The position numbers and the translations under genes are program-made. A stretch of 64,000 bases of DNA, taken from positions 263,378-327,377 of the forward strand of contig DISZ01000019.1 in NCBI GenBank assembly GCA_002422085.1. Reading direction: 5' to 3'. The notes under the pieces were generated by a model. That model was not told where the DNA came from, did no database searches, and saw only the letters and a program-made list of their open reading frames with translations. How positions within the stretch are numbered: position 1 is the stretch's first letter; every line of letters starts with the position of its first letter. Shown piece after piece: positions 52,057 to 61,585 of the stretch. The stretch is from Rhodobacteraceae bacterium UBA6197. Lineage in GTDB: Bacteria; Pseudomonadota; Alphaproteobacteria; Rhodobacterales; Rhodobacteraceae.

Positions 52057-53724
52057 TCAACGCTGCCGCGCCTGCGGTTCGGGGTGCTGCCACGGCTCGG
52101 CGTTCAATGCGGCGAGCATCGTCTTGCCCAGAATATGGTCGGCCGCCTTTTCCCCGACCATGATCGAGGGCGCGTTCAGGTTGCCGTTCGTCACCCGTGG
52201 AAAAACCGAGCTGTCGGCCACCCGCAACCCTGCCACGCCGATCACCCGGCACTCGGGGTCGACCACCGCCATCGGGTCATCGGCGCGCCCCATGCGGGCG
52301 GTGCCGCAGGGGTGAAAGGCGCTTTCGGCGTGCTCGCGGATAAAGGCGTCGATTTCGGCGTCGGTCTCGACCGCTGCCCCGGGCTGGATTTCGTGCTTCA
52401 CAAAGGCCGCCATCGCCGGTTGCGCAAAGATCTCGCGGGTCAGCCGCACGCATTTGCGAAATTCAGCCCAGTCATCCTGGTGGCTCATATAGTTGAAACG
52501 GATCACCGGCGCGTCTTTCGGATCGCCCGAGCGCAACGTGACCGCGCCGCGCGATTTTGACCGCATCGGGCCGACATGCGCCTGAAAGCCGTGCCCTCCG
52601 GCGGCGGCCTTGCCGTCATAGCGCACCGCGATCGGCAGGAAATGATACTGGATATCGGGATAGTCGATGCCGGCGGCACTGCGAATGAAGGCACAGGCCT
52701 CGAACTGATTGCTGGCCCCCAGACCCTTGCCGGTAAACAGCCACTGCGCCCCGATCAGCGCCTTGCCCCAGAGGTTCCAGTATTTGAACAGCGTCACCGG
52801 CTGGCTGGCGGCGAACTGCATGTAGATTTCCAGATGGTCTTGCAGATTGGCGCCCACGCCGGGGCGATCGGCGACCACCGCCACCCCATGTTCGGCCAGA
52901 TGCGCCGCAGGCCCAATTCCCGACAGCATCAACAGCTTGGGCGTATTGAGGGAACTGGCCGCCAGAACAACCTCCGAGCCGGCGGATATCACCTCGATCT
53001 TGCCGCCGCGCTCGATCTCGACCCCGGTCGCGCGACCCGCGTCAATCACCACCCGGCGCGCAAACGCCCGCAGGATCTGCAAGCGCCCGCTTTTCAACGC
53101 CGGGCGCAGATAGGCGTTGGCCGCCGACCAGCGCCGCCCCTTCCAGATCGTCGCCTCCATGCCGCCAAAGCCCTCCTGTTGCGCGCCGTTGTAATCTGGC
53201 GTCACCGGATAGCCCGCCTGCCGCCCGGCCTCGATAAAGGCCGCGAACAGCGGGTTGGCGCGTGGCCCGCGCGTCACATGCAACGGCCCCGAATGGCCGC
53301 GCCATGCGGCATCACCGCCGTCATGGCCGCCGTGCCAATGCTCCATCCGCTTGAAATAGGGCAACACGTCGGCATAGGCCCAGCCGGTCGCCCCCGTCTC
53401 GGCCCAATGGTCATAATCTTTCGCGTGGCCACGCACGAACACCATCCCGTTGATGCTGGACGACCCGCCAATGACCTTGCCGCGCGGGGTGGCCAGCACC
53501 CGCCCCTCCAGATGCGGCTCGGGCTCGGTTTTGAACCCCCAGTCGTAGATCCCCATGTTCATCGGGTAGGAAAGTGCAGCCGGCATCTGGATGAACGGGC
53601 CCATATCGCTGCCCCCATGTTCAATGATGACAACCCGTTTGCCCGCCTCGATCAACCGATAGGCCAGCGCCGAGCCGCCCGACCCCGCGCCCACGATCAC
53701 ATAATCTGCCATCCCACCATTCAT
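52057..53724 (-). CDS. betA: Choline dehydrogenase
   Basis: 555 residues, GMC oxidoreductase. The FAD motif is VGAGSGGSALAYRL near the N-terminus, with GMC signature 1 PRGKVIGGSSSINGM and signature 2 GSEVVLAASSLNTPKLLMLSG; the active-site His lies in HPCGTARMG. It oxidises choline to betaine aldehyde at the membrane. Last gene of betICBA. ATG 53724 is preferred; ATG 53712 is an alternative. Confidence 0.94.
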   Translation of the reverse strand: MNGGMADYVIVGAGSGGSALAYRLIEAGKRVVIIEHGGSDMGPFIQMPAALSYPMNMGIYDWGFKTEPEPHLEGRVLATPRGKVIGGSSSINGMVFVRGHAKDYDHWAETGATGWAYADVLPYFKRMEHWHGGHDGGDAAWRGHSGPLHVTRGPRANPLFAAFIEAGRQAGYPVTPDYNGAQQEGFGGMEATIWKGRRWSAANAYLRPALKSGRLQILRAFARRVVIDAGRATGVEIERGGKIEVISAGSEVVLAASSLNTPKLLMLSGIGPAAHLAEHGVAVVADRPGVGANLQDHLEIYMQFAASQPVTLFKYWNLWGKALIGAQWLFTGKGLGASNQFEACAFIRSAAGIDYPDIQYHFLPIAVRYDGKAAAGGHGFQAHVGPMRSKSRGAVTLRSGDPKDAPVIRFNYMSHQDDWAEFRKCVRLTREIFAQPAMAAFVKHEIQPGAAVETDAEIDAFIREHAESAFHPCGTARMGRADDPMAVVDPECRVIGVAGLRVADSSVFPRVTNGNLNAPSIMVGEKAADHILGKTMLAALNAEPWQHPEPQARQR

Positions 53725-53844
53725 CTCGTCATCCCTTCGCGACTTCACTTTGGCGCAAATACTCATCGCGGTTTGCCCCACTCGCAGCCTCCGGCCCGAA
53801 CGTCACGGGCAACAGCCCGCCCCGGCGCCCGCTATGGCGCGCCC

Positions 53845-55296
53845 TCAGTAGGGGGCGTCCACCGGGCCAAGACCCACATAAACCGACTTCACCTGTGAAT
53901 AGTGCTCGATCGCCGCGCGGCTGTTTTCGCGCCCGACGCCCGAGGCCTTCACCCCTCCGAAGGGCGCCTCGACCGGGGTCAGGTTATAGGCATTGATCCA
54001 GCACGTACCCGCCTCCAGCGCCGCGATCACGCGATGCGCGCGCGCCATGTCGGCGGTAAACACCCCGGCGGCCAGACCAAACTGCGTGGCATTGGCACGC
54101 GCCACCACTTCGTCTTCGGTGTCGAAATCCAGCACCGCCATCACCGGGCCAAAGACCTCTTCGCGCGCCAGAACCATCGTGTCGGTGACATCGGCAAAGA
54201 CCGTCGGTTCTACAAAACAGCCGCCCGCGTTGCCTATCCCGCCGCCACAGATCAGCCGCGCGCCTTCGGCCTTGGCCCCGGCGATATAACCCAGCACCTT
54301 TTCTTGCTGCGCGGTGCTGACCAGAGGGCCAAACTGCGTCGCCGCGTCCATCGGATCCCCGGCAATGATCGCCGCCGTCCGCTCGGCCAGCCGTGCCAGA
54401 AACCGCGCCTTGAGCGCCCTTTGCACAAAGACCCGCGTGCCATTCGAACAGACCTGCCCCGAGGAATAGAAGTTCGCCAGCATCGCCGCCCCGACCGCGT
54501 CCTCAAGGCTTGCGTCATCAAACACGATCAGCGGCGACTTGCCGCCCAACTCCATCGTGACATGTTTCATCCCCTGCGCCGCGGCGGCATAGACCCGCGC
54601 GCCCGTCGGCACCGACCCGGTCAGCGAAACCTTGGCCACGCGCGGATCGGTGACCAGCGCCGCCCCGACCGCGCCGCGCCCCTGAACGACGTTGAACAGC
54701 CCCGCCGGCAGACCCGCCGCGATCAGGATCTGGGCCAGTTGCAGCGCGCCAAGGGGGGTGACCTCCGAGGGTTTGAACACCATCGCATTGCCCATCGCCA
54801 AGGCGGGTGCCGCCTTCCAGCACGCGATCTGACTGGGGTAATTCCACGCGCCGATGCCGACGCAAACCCCCAAGGGCTCGCGCAGCGTATAGACGAAATC
54901 GCGCCCCAAGGGCATGGTTTCACCTGTAACCGTCGGCGCAAGCCCGGCAAAATATTCCAGCGCGTCCGCCCCCGATGGCCAATCGGCCACAAGCGTTTCC
55001 GACAGTGGCTTGCCAGTATCCAGCGTCTCAAGCCGGGCCAGTTCGTCGCCCCGCTCGCGGATGATGTCGGCCGCGCGGCGCAAGATGCGCCCACGGTCAA
55101 CCGGGCGCAGTGCCGCCCATTCCTTTTGCGCCCGCCGGGCCGCGGCCAGCGCCGCCTCGATCACCGCGGGCGTCGCCTCGTGCAGCACCGCGATCCGTTC
55201 GCCGGTCGCCGGGTAGATCACCTCGATCGGCGCCCCGGCGGTATCTTCCAGATAGGCGCCATCGACAAAATGGCTGGCTTTGGGTTGTGCAATCAT
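53845..55296 (-). CDS. betB: Betaine-aldehyde dehydrogenase
   Basis: 483 residues from MIAQPKASHFVDG, with GGAGAG placed before this ATG; a longer frame begins at 55308. ALDH-family features: SLTGSVPTGARV, catalytic Glu249 in VTMELGGKSP and Cys283 in SGQVCSNGTRV. It converts betaine aldehyde to glycine betaine with NAD(P)+. An operator-like dyad lies 21 bases upstream, so betBA may also be transcribed separately from betIC. Confidence 0.95.
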   Translation of the reverse strand: MIAQPKASHFVDGAYLEDTAGAPIEVIYPATGERIAVLHEATPAVIEAALAAARRAQKEWAALRPVDRGRILRRAADIIRERGDELARLETLDTGKPLSETLVADWPSGADALEYFAGLAPTVTGETMPLGRDFVYTLREPLGVCVGIGAWNYPSQIACWKAAPALAMGNAMVFKPSEVTPLGALQLAQILIAAGLPAGLFNVVQGRGAVGAALVTDPRVAKVSLTGSVPTGARVYAAAAQGMKHVTMELGGKSPLIVFDDASLEDAVGAAMLANFYSSGQVCSNGTRVFVQRALKARFLARLAERTAAIIAGDPMDAATQFGPLVSTAQQEKVLGYIAGAKAEGARLICGGGIGNAGGCFVEPTVFADVTDTMVLAREEVFGPVMAVLDFDTEDEVVARANATQFGLAAGVFTADMARAHRVIAALEAGTCWINAYNLTPVEAPFGGVKASGVGRENSRAAIEHYSQVKSVYVGLGPVDAPY

Positions 55297-55316
55297 CGCG
55301 CTCTCCATTCGGTTTT

Positions 55317-55338
55317 GTTGATTGACGCCCCAATCAAC
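55317..55338. promoter_or_regulatory. Second BetI-type operator, between betC and betB
   Basis: GTTGATTG (55317-55324) and CAATCAAC (55331-55338) are perfect 8-base arms around ACGCCC. The same text, slightly changed, occurs in front of betI at 57548-57566. Position just before betB suggests an internal promoter under the same repressor. Confidence 0.65.
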
Positions 55339-55387
55339 AGCGCCGCAGATCAGAAAAATGCCCCCCCATGGTGACGGGAAGGCGCGT

Positions 55388-56905
55388 TTATTCGCCCCTC
55401 GGAAACCGTTTGCTGTCCTCGAGGATGTTCAGGTCCATATGGTTGCGCATGTAGCGTTCGGACGCTTTTTGCAGCGGCTGATAGTCCCAAGGGTAATACC
55501 CGCCCTGGCGCAGCGCCTCGTAGACCACCCAGCGCCGCGCCTGACTTGCGCGCACATCGGCGTCAAAGCGCGCCAGATCCCAGCGCGCCATGGCCTCGGC
55601 CCTGAGCGTCGCGAGGGTCGCGGCGTGGGCCGGGTCGGTCGCAAGGTTGCGCAGTTCGTCCGGGTCGTCCGTCATGTCGAACAACTGGTCCGGGTCGGCG
55701 GTGCACAGGTTCAGCTTCCAGCGCCCCTTGCGCAGGCTGACCAGCGGCGTGATCGAGGCCTCGGCGGCATATTCCATCGCCACCGGCTCGGACCGCCCCT
55801 GCCCCTTGGCCAGCCCCACCAGGCTGATGCCGTCGGTCCAGGGCATCACCTCGTCCATCGACACCCCGGCCAGATCGCAGAGCGTCGGGCAGATATCCAG
55901 CGTCGAGACCGGCTCGGACACCAACCCCGGCGCAAGCCCAGGCGCCGCAATCATCATCGGCACCCGCGCCGAGCCGTCGTAGAAGGTCATCTTGAACCAC
56001 AGACCGCGCTCGCCCAGCATGTCGCCGTGGTCGGACACGAAAACCACGATCGCCTCTTGCCGGGAGGCCGTCAGTGCCGCCAGAATTTCGCCGATCTTGT
56101 CATCGACATACGAGATGTTGGCGAAATAGGCGCGGCGCGACCGCTGCACCATCTCGTCGGTTAGCGTATAGCTGTGCCAGTCCGAAGCGTCGAAAATGCG
56201 CTGCGACTGCGGGTCCTGCCCGGCATAGGGGATCAACCCGACCTTTGGCATAAGGTGCTGACAATCCTCATACAAATCCCAGTATTTGCGGCGTGCCACA
56301 TAGGGATCATGCGGATGCGTAAAGCTGACGGTCAGCATCCAGGGCCGCGGATCCAGCCCACGCGACAGATCATAGACCTTGGCCACCGCGTGATGGGCGA
56401 CCTCGTCGTCATATTCCAGCTGGTTGGTGATCTCGGCGACACCCGCGCCGGTGACCGAACCCATGTTGTGATACCACCAGTCGATCCGCTCGCCGGGTTT
56501 GCGGTAATCGGGGGTCCAGCCGAAATCGGCGGGGTAGATGTCGGTGGTCAGCCGTTCCTCGAAGCCGTGCATCTGGTCGGGACCGACGAAATGCATCTTG
56601 CCCGACAGCGTGGTCTGATAGCCGGCGCGGCGCAGGTGATGGGCGTAGGTCGGGATATCGCTGCGAAACTCGGCCGCATTGTCGTAAACGCCATTGCGCG
56701 AGGGCAGTTGCCCGGACATGAATGCCGCCCGCCCCGGCGCACAAAGTGGCGAGGCGGTATAGCTGTTGGCAAAGCGCACCGAGCGCGCGGCCAAGGCCTT
56801 CAGGTTGGGCGCATGCAGCCAGTCGGCCGGGCCATCGGGAAACAGGGTGCCGTTCAACTGATCGACCATGACAATCAGGATGTTGGGAGGTTTGGCGGTG
56901 CTCAT
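55388..56905 (-). CDS. betC: Choline-sulfatase
   Basis: 505 residues. Sulfatase fold: the formylglycine site is CAPGR with Cys55 (C-x-P-x-R), preceded by the metal-binding start NILIVMVDQLNG, and VVFVSDHGDMLGERGLW supplies further metal ligands. The WDYQPLQKASERYMRNHMDLN end is typical of BetC. It releases choline from choline-O-sulfate, so the cell can use this marine and plant osmolyte. No signal peptide. Its start overlaps the betI stop (ATGA). Confidence 0.93.
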   Translation of the reverse strand: MSTAKPPNILIVMVDQLNGTLFPDGPADWLHAPNLKALAARSVRFANSYTASPLCAPGRAAFMSGQLPSRNGVYDNAAEFRSDIPTYAHHLRRAGYQTTLSGKMHFVGPDQMHGFEERLTTDIYPADFGWTPDYRKPGERIDWWYHNMGSVTGAGVAEITNQLEYDDEVAHHAVAKVYDLSRGLDPRPWMLTVSFTHPHDPYVARRKYWDLYEDCQHLMPKVGLIPYAGQDPQSQRIFDASDWHSYTLTDEMVQRSRRAYFANISYVDDKIGEILAALTASRQEAIVVFVSDHGDMLGERGLWFKMTFYDGSARVPMMIAAPGLAPGLVSEPVSTLDICPTLCDLAGVSMDEVMPWTDGISLVGLAKGQGRSEPVAMEYAAEASITPLVSLRKGRWKLNLCTADPDQLFDMTDDPDELRNLATDPAHAATLATLRAEAMARWDLARFDADVRASQARRWVVYEALRQGGYYPWDYQPLQKASERYMRNHMDLNILEDSKRFPRGE

Positions 56906-57504
56906 CGCGTCTCTCCCAAGGCCAGTTCGCGGGCAAGATGGTCCAGCACCAGCCTGATCGCGCTGGTTCGATCCGGGGCGGCGTTGGCAATGCCTTTGGG
57001 CGCAAGGGCCGCGCGCAGATAGACCCCGTCGATCAGCGCGCCCAGCCCCTCGGCCACCGCCTCGGCGCGTCCGCCGACCAGTTCGCGCAGATCATGCAGA
57101 AGGTTCGACCGCAAGCGCTGCCGATAGATCTGCAACAACCGCCGCGCCTCAGGTTCGGTCTGCGCCAGAACGTAAAAGTTCAGCCAGGCCGCCACCACCT
57201 CGCGCCGAAACGAACCGGGGCCGAAACTGGCATGCACCACGGCCTCAACCCGGCCTCTGGCCCCCTGTGCCTCCGCCAGCGCGCCGCGCACCTCGGCGCC
57301 AAAAAGGGTCAGCACATGACGCATCGCCGCCACAAAGATCTGCTCTTTCGACCCGAAGTAGTGATGCGCCAGCGCCGACGACATGCCGGCGCGCGCCGCG
57401 ATCTGCGCGACCGTTACCTCCAGGGAACCCGTTCGGCCAATCTCAAGGATCGTTGCCTTGACGATTGCCGCGCGTCGGATAGGCTCTGCCGCGATCCTTG
57501 CCAT
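56902..57504 (-). CDS. betI: Choline-responsive repressor BetI (TetR family)
   Basis: 200 residues from MARIAAEPIRR after GAGGA. The HTH is VTVAQIAARAGMSSALAHHYFGSKEQ, followed by the BetI ligand domain (AWLNFYVLAQTEPEARRLLQIYRQRLRSNL). BetI represses the bet genes until choline is present. It heads betI-betC-betB-betA and is divergent from choXWV with a dyad in between. Confidence 0.93.
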   Translation of the reverse strand: MARIAAEPIRRAAIVKATILEIGRTGSLEVTVAQIAARAGMSSALAHHYFGSKEQIFVAAMRHVLTLFGAEVRGALAEAQGARGRVEAVVHASFGPGSFRREVVAAWLNFYVLAQTEPEARRLLQIYRQRLRSNLLHDLRELVGGRAEAVAEGLGALIDGVYLRAALAPKGIANAAPDRTSAIRLVLDHLARELALGETR

Positions 57505-57547
57505 GTTTTCCTCTGAAAAAGGTTGCAATATCTTTGTAGTGATGAGT

Positions 57548-57566
57548 TAATTGACTCGTCAATCAA
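57548..57566. promoter_or_regulatory. BetI-type operator between betI and choX
   Basis: ATTGAC-TC-GTCAAT (57550-57563) is a perfect 6-base dyad inside TTAATTGACTCGTCAATCA. It closely matches the dyad at 55317-55338 and the BetI site described in E. coli (TTGATTGGACGTTCAAT-like). The position suits control of both betICBA and choXWV. Confidence 0.65.
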
Positions 57567-57667
57567 GAAACACGGTGCCGGACCCAACCCGGCCCTGAAA
57601 TCCAACCGCGCAATTTTCTGGCCCGGTTTCGAACGCGACAAAACAAACGACGCACAGGGAGTGTCAC

Positions 57668-58585
57668 ATGAAACTGAAAACCACGCTTTCCGCCCTTGCC
57701 CTTTCGACCCTCGCAACTGGCGCTTTCGCGGCTGGCTGCGACAAGGTGACGTTCTCGGACGTGGGCTGGACGGATATCACCGTTACCACCTCGGCCACCA
57801 AACAGGTATTGACCGCATTGGGCTATGAGGTGGACGTCAAGATCCTGTCGGTGCCCGTCACCTTTGCCGGGCTGGAAACCAACGATGTCGACGTGTTTTT
57901 GGGCAACTGGATACCGGCTCAGCTGGGGACGGTGCAGCCCTATCTGGACAGCGGTGCGATCGAGGTGATCGGGACCAATCTCGAAGGCACGAAATACACG
58001 CTGGCGGTGCCGACCTATCTTTATGACAAGGGCCTGACCTCCTATGCAGAAATCGGCAAGTTCAAGGACGAACTGGACGGCAAGATCTATGGCATCGAGC
58101 CGGGCAACGAAGGCAACACCTATCTGATCGGTCTGACTGCACCGGGCAAGGCGCTGGAAGGCTTCCAGATCGTCGAAAGCTCGGAACAGGGGATGCTGGC
58201 GCAGGTGTCGCGGTTCTATCCCGAGGGCAAGGGTGTCGTGTTTCTGGGCTGGGAGCCGCACCCGATGAACGCCAATTTCGATCTGACCTACCTGTCGGGG
58301 GGCGAAGACTTCTTTGGCGGCGAGGGCATCGTGCAGACCCTGTCGCGCAAGGGCTATGCCGCCGAATGCCCGAATGTCGCCAAGCTGCTGAAGAATCAGA
58401 AGTTCTCGCTCACGATGGAAAACCAGATCATGGGCGCGATTCTGGATGAGGGCCAAGACCCCGATGTGGCAGTGGCGGCCTGGCTCAAGGCCACTCCGGC
58501 GGTGCTGGACGGCTGGCTGGAAGGCGTGACCACCAAGGATGGCGGCGACGGGTTGGCGGCGGTCAAAACTGCACTGGGCCTGTAA
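57668..58585 (+). CDS. choX: Choline ABC transporter substrate-binding protein ChoX
   Basis: 305 residues. The signal peptide (MKLKTTLSALALSTLATGAFA) precedes the CDKVTFSDVGWTDITVTTS start. Aromatic box residues typical of ChoX can be placed: Trp in VGWTD, Trp in LGNWIPAQ, Tyr in KIYGIEPGNEG and Trp in FLGWEPHPMN, which hold the quaternary ammonium. It delivers choline from the periplasm to ChoWV. First gene of choXWV. Confidence 0.94.
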   Translation: MKLKTTLSALALSTLATGAFAAGCDKVTFSDVGWTDITVTTSATKQVLTALGYEVDVKILSVPVTFAGLETNDVDVFLGNWIPAQLGTVQPYLDSGAIEVIGTNLEGTKYTLAVPTYLYDKGLTSYAEIGKFKDELDGKIYGIEPGNEGNTYLIGLTAPGKALEGFQIVESSEQGMLAQVSRFYPEGKGVVFLGWEPHPMNANFDLTYLSGGEDFFGGEGIVQTLSRKGYAAECPNVAKLLKNQKFSLTMENQIMGAILDEGQDPDVAVAAWLKATPAVLDGWLEGVTTKDGGDGLAAVKTALGL

Positions 58586-58601
58586 CGGGCTGACACCCAC
58601 C

Positions 58602-58631
58602 CCCCCCCGGCAGCCCACGCTTCCGGGGGGG
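58602..58631 (+). terminator. Hairpin between choX and choW (attenuator)
   Basis: CCCCCCCGG (58602-58610) pairs with CCGGGGGGG (58623-58631) across a 12-base loop. It sits 16 bases after choX. Same layout as at 16768-16794: a strong stem just behind a binding-protein gene, likely to set excess choX message over choWV. Confidence 0.6.
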
Positions 58632-58665
58632 CTTCGTTTACCCTCGCTTCGGGAACCCTGCGCCC

Positions 58666-59502
58666 ATGGATTGGCTTACCCAACACAAACTTCCTGTCGG
58701 TGAATACTCTCAGGCATTCGTCAAATTTCTTCAGACCCACGCGAAGGGGTTTTTTGACGCGTTCAACGCGCTGATGGAAAACGTCATCGACGGGCTTTTG
58801 TGGGCGCTTCTCAATACGCCGACACTGGTGGTGATCGCGCTGTTTCTGGCGCTGACATGGGTCCTGCAACGCAAGTGGCAAAACTGCCTCATCGTGTTTC
58901 TTGGCTTCTTGTTCATCCTCAATCAGGGGTACTGGAAATCGACGATGGAAAGCATGACGCTGATCTTGCTGTCATGCACCACCTGCATGGCGATCGGGGT
59001 GCCGGTCGGGATCATGGCGGCGCATCGGCCCCGGTTTTTCGCGTCGATCCGCCCGGTGCTGGATCTGATGCAGACGCTGCCGACCTTTGTCTACCTGATC
59101 CCGGCAGTCATTTTCTTTGGCCTTGGCATGGTGCCGGGCCTGATTGCCACGGTGGTTTTCGTGCTACCCGCGCCGATTCGGGCGACACAATTGGGCATTG
59201 CCGCCACGCCGACCGCGCTGTTCGAGGCCGCAACCGCCTTTGGCGCGACCCCGCGGCAGGTGCTGTGGAAGGTGGAATTGCCCTCTGCGTTTCCGCAGAT
59301 CATGGCGGGGCTGACGCAATCCATCATGCTGTCCTTGTCGATGGTGGTGATCGCGGCAATGGTCGGGGCCAACGGGTTGGGGGTGCCGGTGCTGCGCGCG
59401 CTGGGGTCTTCAAACGCCAAACTCGGTTTTGAATCGGGCTTTGTGATCGTGGTGGTGGCAATCTTGCTGGAACGGATGCTGACGATGGAGCGCAAGAAAT
59501 GA
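58666..59502 (+). CDS. choW: Choline ABC transporter permease ChoW
   Basis: 278 residues, about six spans, with the permease EAA-type loop in EAATAFGATPRQVLWKVELPSAFPQIMAG. Family of ProW/OpuAB permeases. It begins MDWLTQHKLPVGEYSQAFVKF. Its stop overlaps the choV start (ATGA). Confidence 0.94.
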   Translation: MDWLTQHKLPVGEYSQAFVKFLQTHAKGFFDAFNALMENVIDGLLWALLNTPTLVVIALFLALTWVLQRKWQNCLIVFLGFLFILNQGYWKSTMESMTLILLSCTTCMAIGVPVGIMAAHRPRFFASIRPVLDLMQTLPTFVYLIPAVIFFGLGMVPGLIATVVFVLPAPIRATQLGIAATPTALFEAATAFGATPRQVLWKVELPSAFPQIMAGLTQSIMLSLSMVVIAAMVGANGLGVPVLRALGSSNAKLGFESGFVIVVVAILLERMLTMERKK

Positions 59503-60602
59503 GTGACCCGCAAGCGGCCTCGCTGCAAGACGCCGCGCCCAAGAAACGCGCCTCGGTGGAATTCGACAATGTTTGCATCGTCTTTGGCGATCGCCCCGGT
59601 GATGCCTTACCGCTGATGGACGAGGGCCGCGAACGCAGTGAGATCAAGGAAAAGACCGGGCAGGTTCTGGGGGTGCACAATTGCAACCTGACCGTCTCCG
59701 AGGGCGAGATTCTGGTCCTGATGGGCCTGTCTGGCTCGGGGAAATCGACGCTGTTGCGCGCGGTGAATGGGCTCAATCCGGTCTGCCGGGGCGAGGTGCG
59801 GATCAATGACGGCAGCGGCATGGTTTCCGTCACCAATGCCGGCAAGGAAGACCTGCGCAAGCTGCGATTGTCACGTGTGGCGATGGTGTTTCAGCAGTTC
59901 GGCCTGTTGCCTTGGCGCACGGTGCGTGAAAACGTCGGGCTGGGGCTGGAACTGGCCGCCGTGCCCGCGTCCGAGCGGCGCACGCGGGTCGATGCCCAGC
60001 TAGAGCTGGTCGGGCTTGCCGATTGGGCCGAACGCCGCGTCGGTGATCTGTCAGGCGGGATGCAGCAGCGCGTCGGGCTGGCGCGCGCCTTTGCCACCGA
60101 AGCGCCGATCCTGTTGATGGACGAGCCGTTCTCGGCGCTGGACCCGTTGATCCGGGCGCGGCTGCAAGACGAGCTGCTCGAACTTCAAGCCAAGCTCCGA
60201 CGCACGATCATCTTTGTCAGCCACGATCTGGATGAAGCGTTCAAACTGGGCAACCGGATAGCCCTGATGGAGGGCGGACGGATCGTGCAGATCGGCACTG
60301 CGCGCGACATCATCGCGGACCCGGCCGATGAGTATGTGGCCGATTTCGTGGCGCATATGAATCCGTTGGGCGTGTTGACCGCCGAAGACGTGGCCGAAAC
60401 CGCCGCCGAGGGCGAGGCCGCGGCAGGCGGCAAAGCGGCGGCCCGCGCGGCTGCGGCACAAGATGCGCCGCTGATCGGGATCGACACGCCAGTGCGCGAT
60501 CTGATGGAATTGCTGCGCAATCACCCCGAATTGCGCCTGTCGGACGGGCGGCGCGTGACTCGAGAAGGGGTGATCGGGCGGCTGATCGACCCGCGCGGCT
60601 AG
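59499..60602 (+). CDS. choV: Choline ABC transporter ATP-binding protein ChoV
   Basis: 367 residues. Walker A GLSGSGKST, signature LSGGMQQRVGLARA and Walker B ILLMDEPFSALD. An N-terminal extension (DPQAASLQDAAPKKRASVEF) and a C-terminal Ala/Gly-rich linker before a short DTPVRDLMELLRNHPELRL regulatory region are characteristic of ChoV instead of plain ProV with paired CBS domains. Powers choline uptake. Confidence 0.93.
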   Translation: MSDPQAASLQDAAPKKRASVEFDNVCIVFGDRPGDALPLMDEGRERSEIKEKTGQVLGVHNCNLTVSEGEILVLMGLSGSGKSTLLRAVNGLNPVCRGEVRINDGSGMVSVTNAGKEDLRKLRLSRVAMVFQQFGLLPWRTVRENVGLGLELAAVPASERRTRVDAQLELVGLADWAERRVGDLSGGMQQRVGLARAFATEAPILLMDEPFSALDPLIRARLQDELLELQAKLRRTIIFVSHDLDEAFKLGNRIALMEGGRIVQIGTARDIIADPADEYVADFVAHMNPLGVLTAEDVAETAAEGEAAAGGKAAARAAAAQDAPLIGIDTPVRDLMELLRNHPELRLSDGRRVTREGVIGRLIDPRG

Positions 60603-60642
60603 TGGCACAGGCCAGGGTCGCGCGGCGTGGGCCGGCCCGGCG

Positions 60643-61503
60643 TCAGCTTTGCATCAGACCCTGCCGCGCAGCCGCGCGCACCGCCCGGCTCAGCGGCCCC
60701 AGCGGGGCCGCCATGGCGCGCAGAGATTGCCAGTGCAGCGGCACGTCCAGCGGTTCCGGGGCAAGCGCAACCAGCCGCCCCGAGGCCAGATGGTCCGCGA
60801 CCAGCGGTTCCGGGTTCATCCCCCAACCGACGCCCAAAAGCGTTGCCTCGACAAAGGCTTGGGTCGAGGGCAGCCGATGGCAGGGCAGGCTCAGCCGCCT
60901 GCCGATCTGGCGCGCGACCCAATCGGATTGCAGCCTGTCCTTGTGGTTGAACGTCAGCGCGGGCGCCTGCGAAAGGGCCTGCGCGCTGATCCCGGCGGCG
61001 AACCAGCGTGCGACAAAGGCGGGGCTGGCAGTGGCGATGTAGCGCAGCCGCCCCAGCGGCCGGGTATCGCAGCCCGCCACCGGGCCGGGGTGGGCGGTGA
61101 CCGCCGCCAGAACCTCGCCCCGTCTTAGCCATTCGTCCGAGTGGTCCTGATCGTCGATCACCAGATCGAACAGCAGCCCCTCGGGGCCGGCCAGCGCGGG
61201 CAGGAACCACGTCGCAAGGCTGTCGGCATTGACCGCGACACGAACCTGCGCCGGGACTGCCGCCTGCCCCAATGCCTGCTCCAAAAGCTGAACCTGATCC
61301 AGATGGCGCACCAGCCGCCCCCCCGTCTCGGTCGCCACGCACGGCTGACCGCGCAAGACCAGCACCGCTCCCATCCGTTCCTCAAGCGCCTTGATACGCT
61401 GGGATACCGCCGATGGCGTAACGCGAAGCGCCGCCGCCGCCGCCTCGAACGAACCACGCCGAATAACCTCGGCCAGAGCCAGGAGGGCAGAGTAGTCCAG
61501 CAT
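60643..61503 (-). CDS. argP: ArgP/LysG-type LysR regulator
   Basis: 286 residues from MLDYSALLALAEVIRRGSFEAAAAAL. The LysR HTH (SFEAAAAALRVTPSAVSQRIKALEERMG) and effector domain match ArgP (IciA), which activates the arginine/lysine exporter gene. It is divergent from argO across 82 bases containing AT-rich text (TATATTAATTTGCG) suited to ArgP binding. No other lysine genes nearby. Confidence 0.9.
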   Translation of the reverse strand: MLDYSALLALAEVIRRGSFEAAAAALRVTPSAVSQRIKALEERMGAVLVLRGQPCVATETGGRLVRHLDQVQLLEQALGQAAVPAQVRVAVNADSLATWFLPALAGPEGLLFDLVIDDQDHSDEWLRRGEVLAAVTAHPGPVAGCDTRPLGRLRYIATASPAFVARWFAAGISAQALSQAPALTFNHKDRLQSDWVARQIGRRLSLPCHRLPSTQAFVEATLLGVGWGMNPEPLVADHLASGRLVALAPEPLDVPLHWQSLRAMAAPLGPLSRAVRAAARQGLMQS

Positions 61504-61585
61504 TAGCCTGCCTTCATTTGGATTACGTATATTAATTTGCGTTTAAAATGACGCAAGGCTACTGCGAAGGCAACAGGAGGACGCG

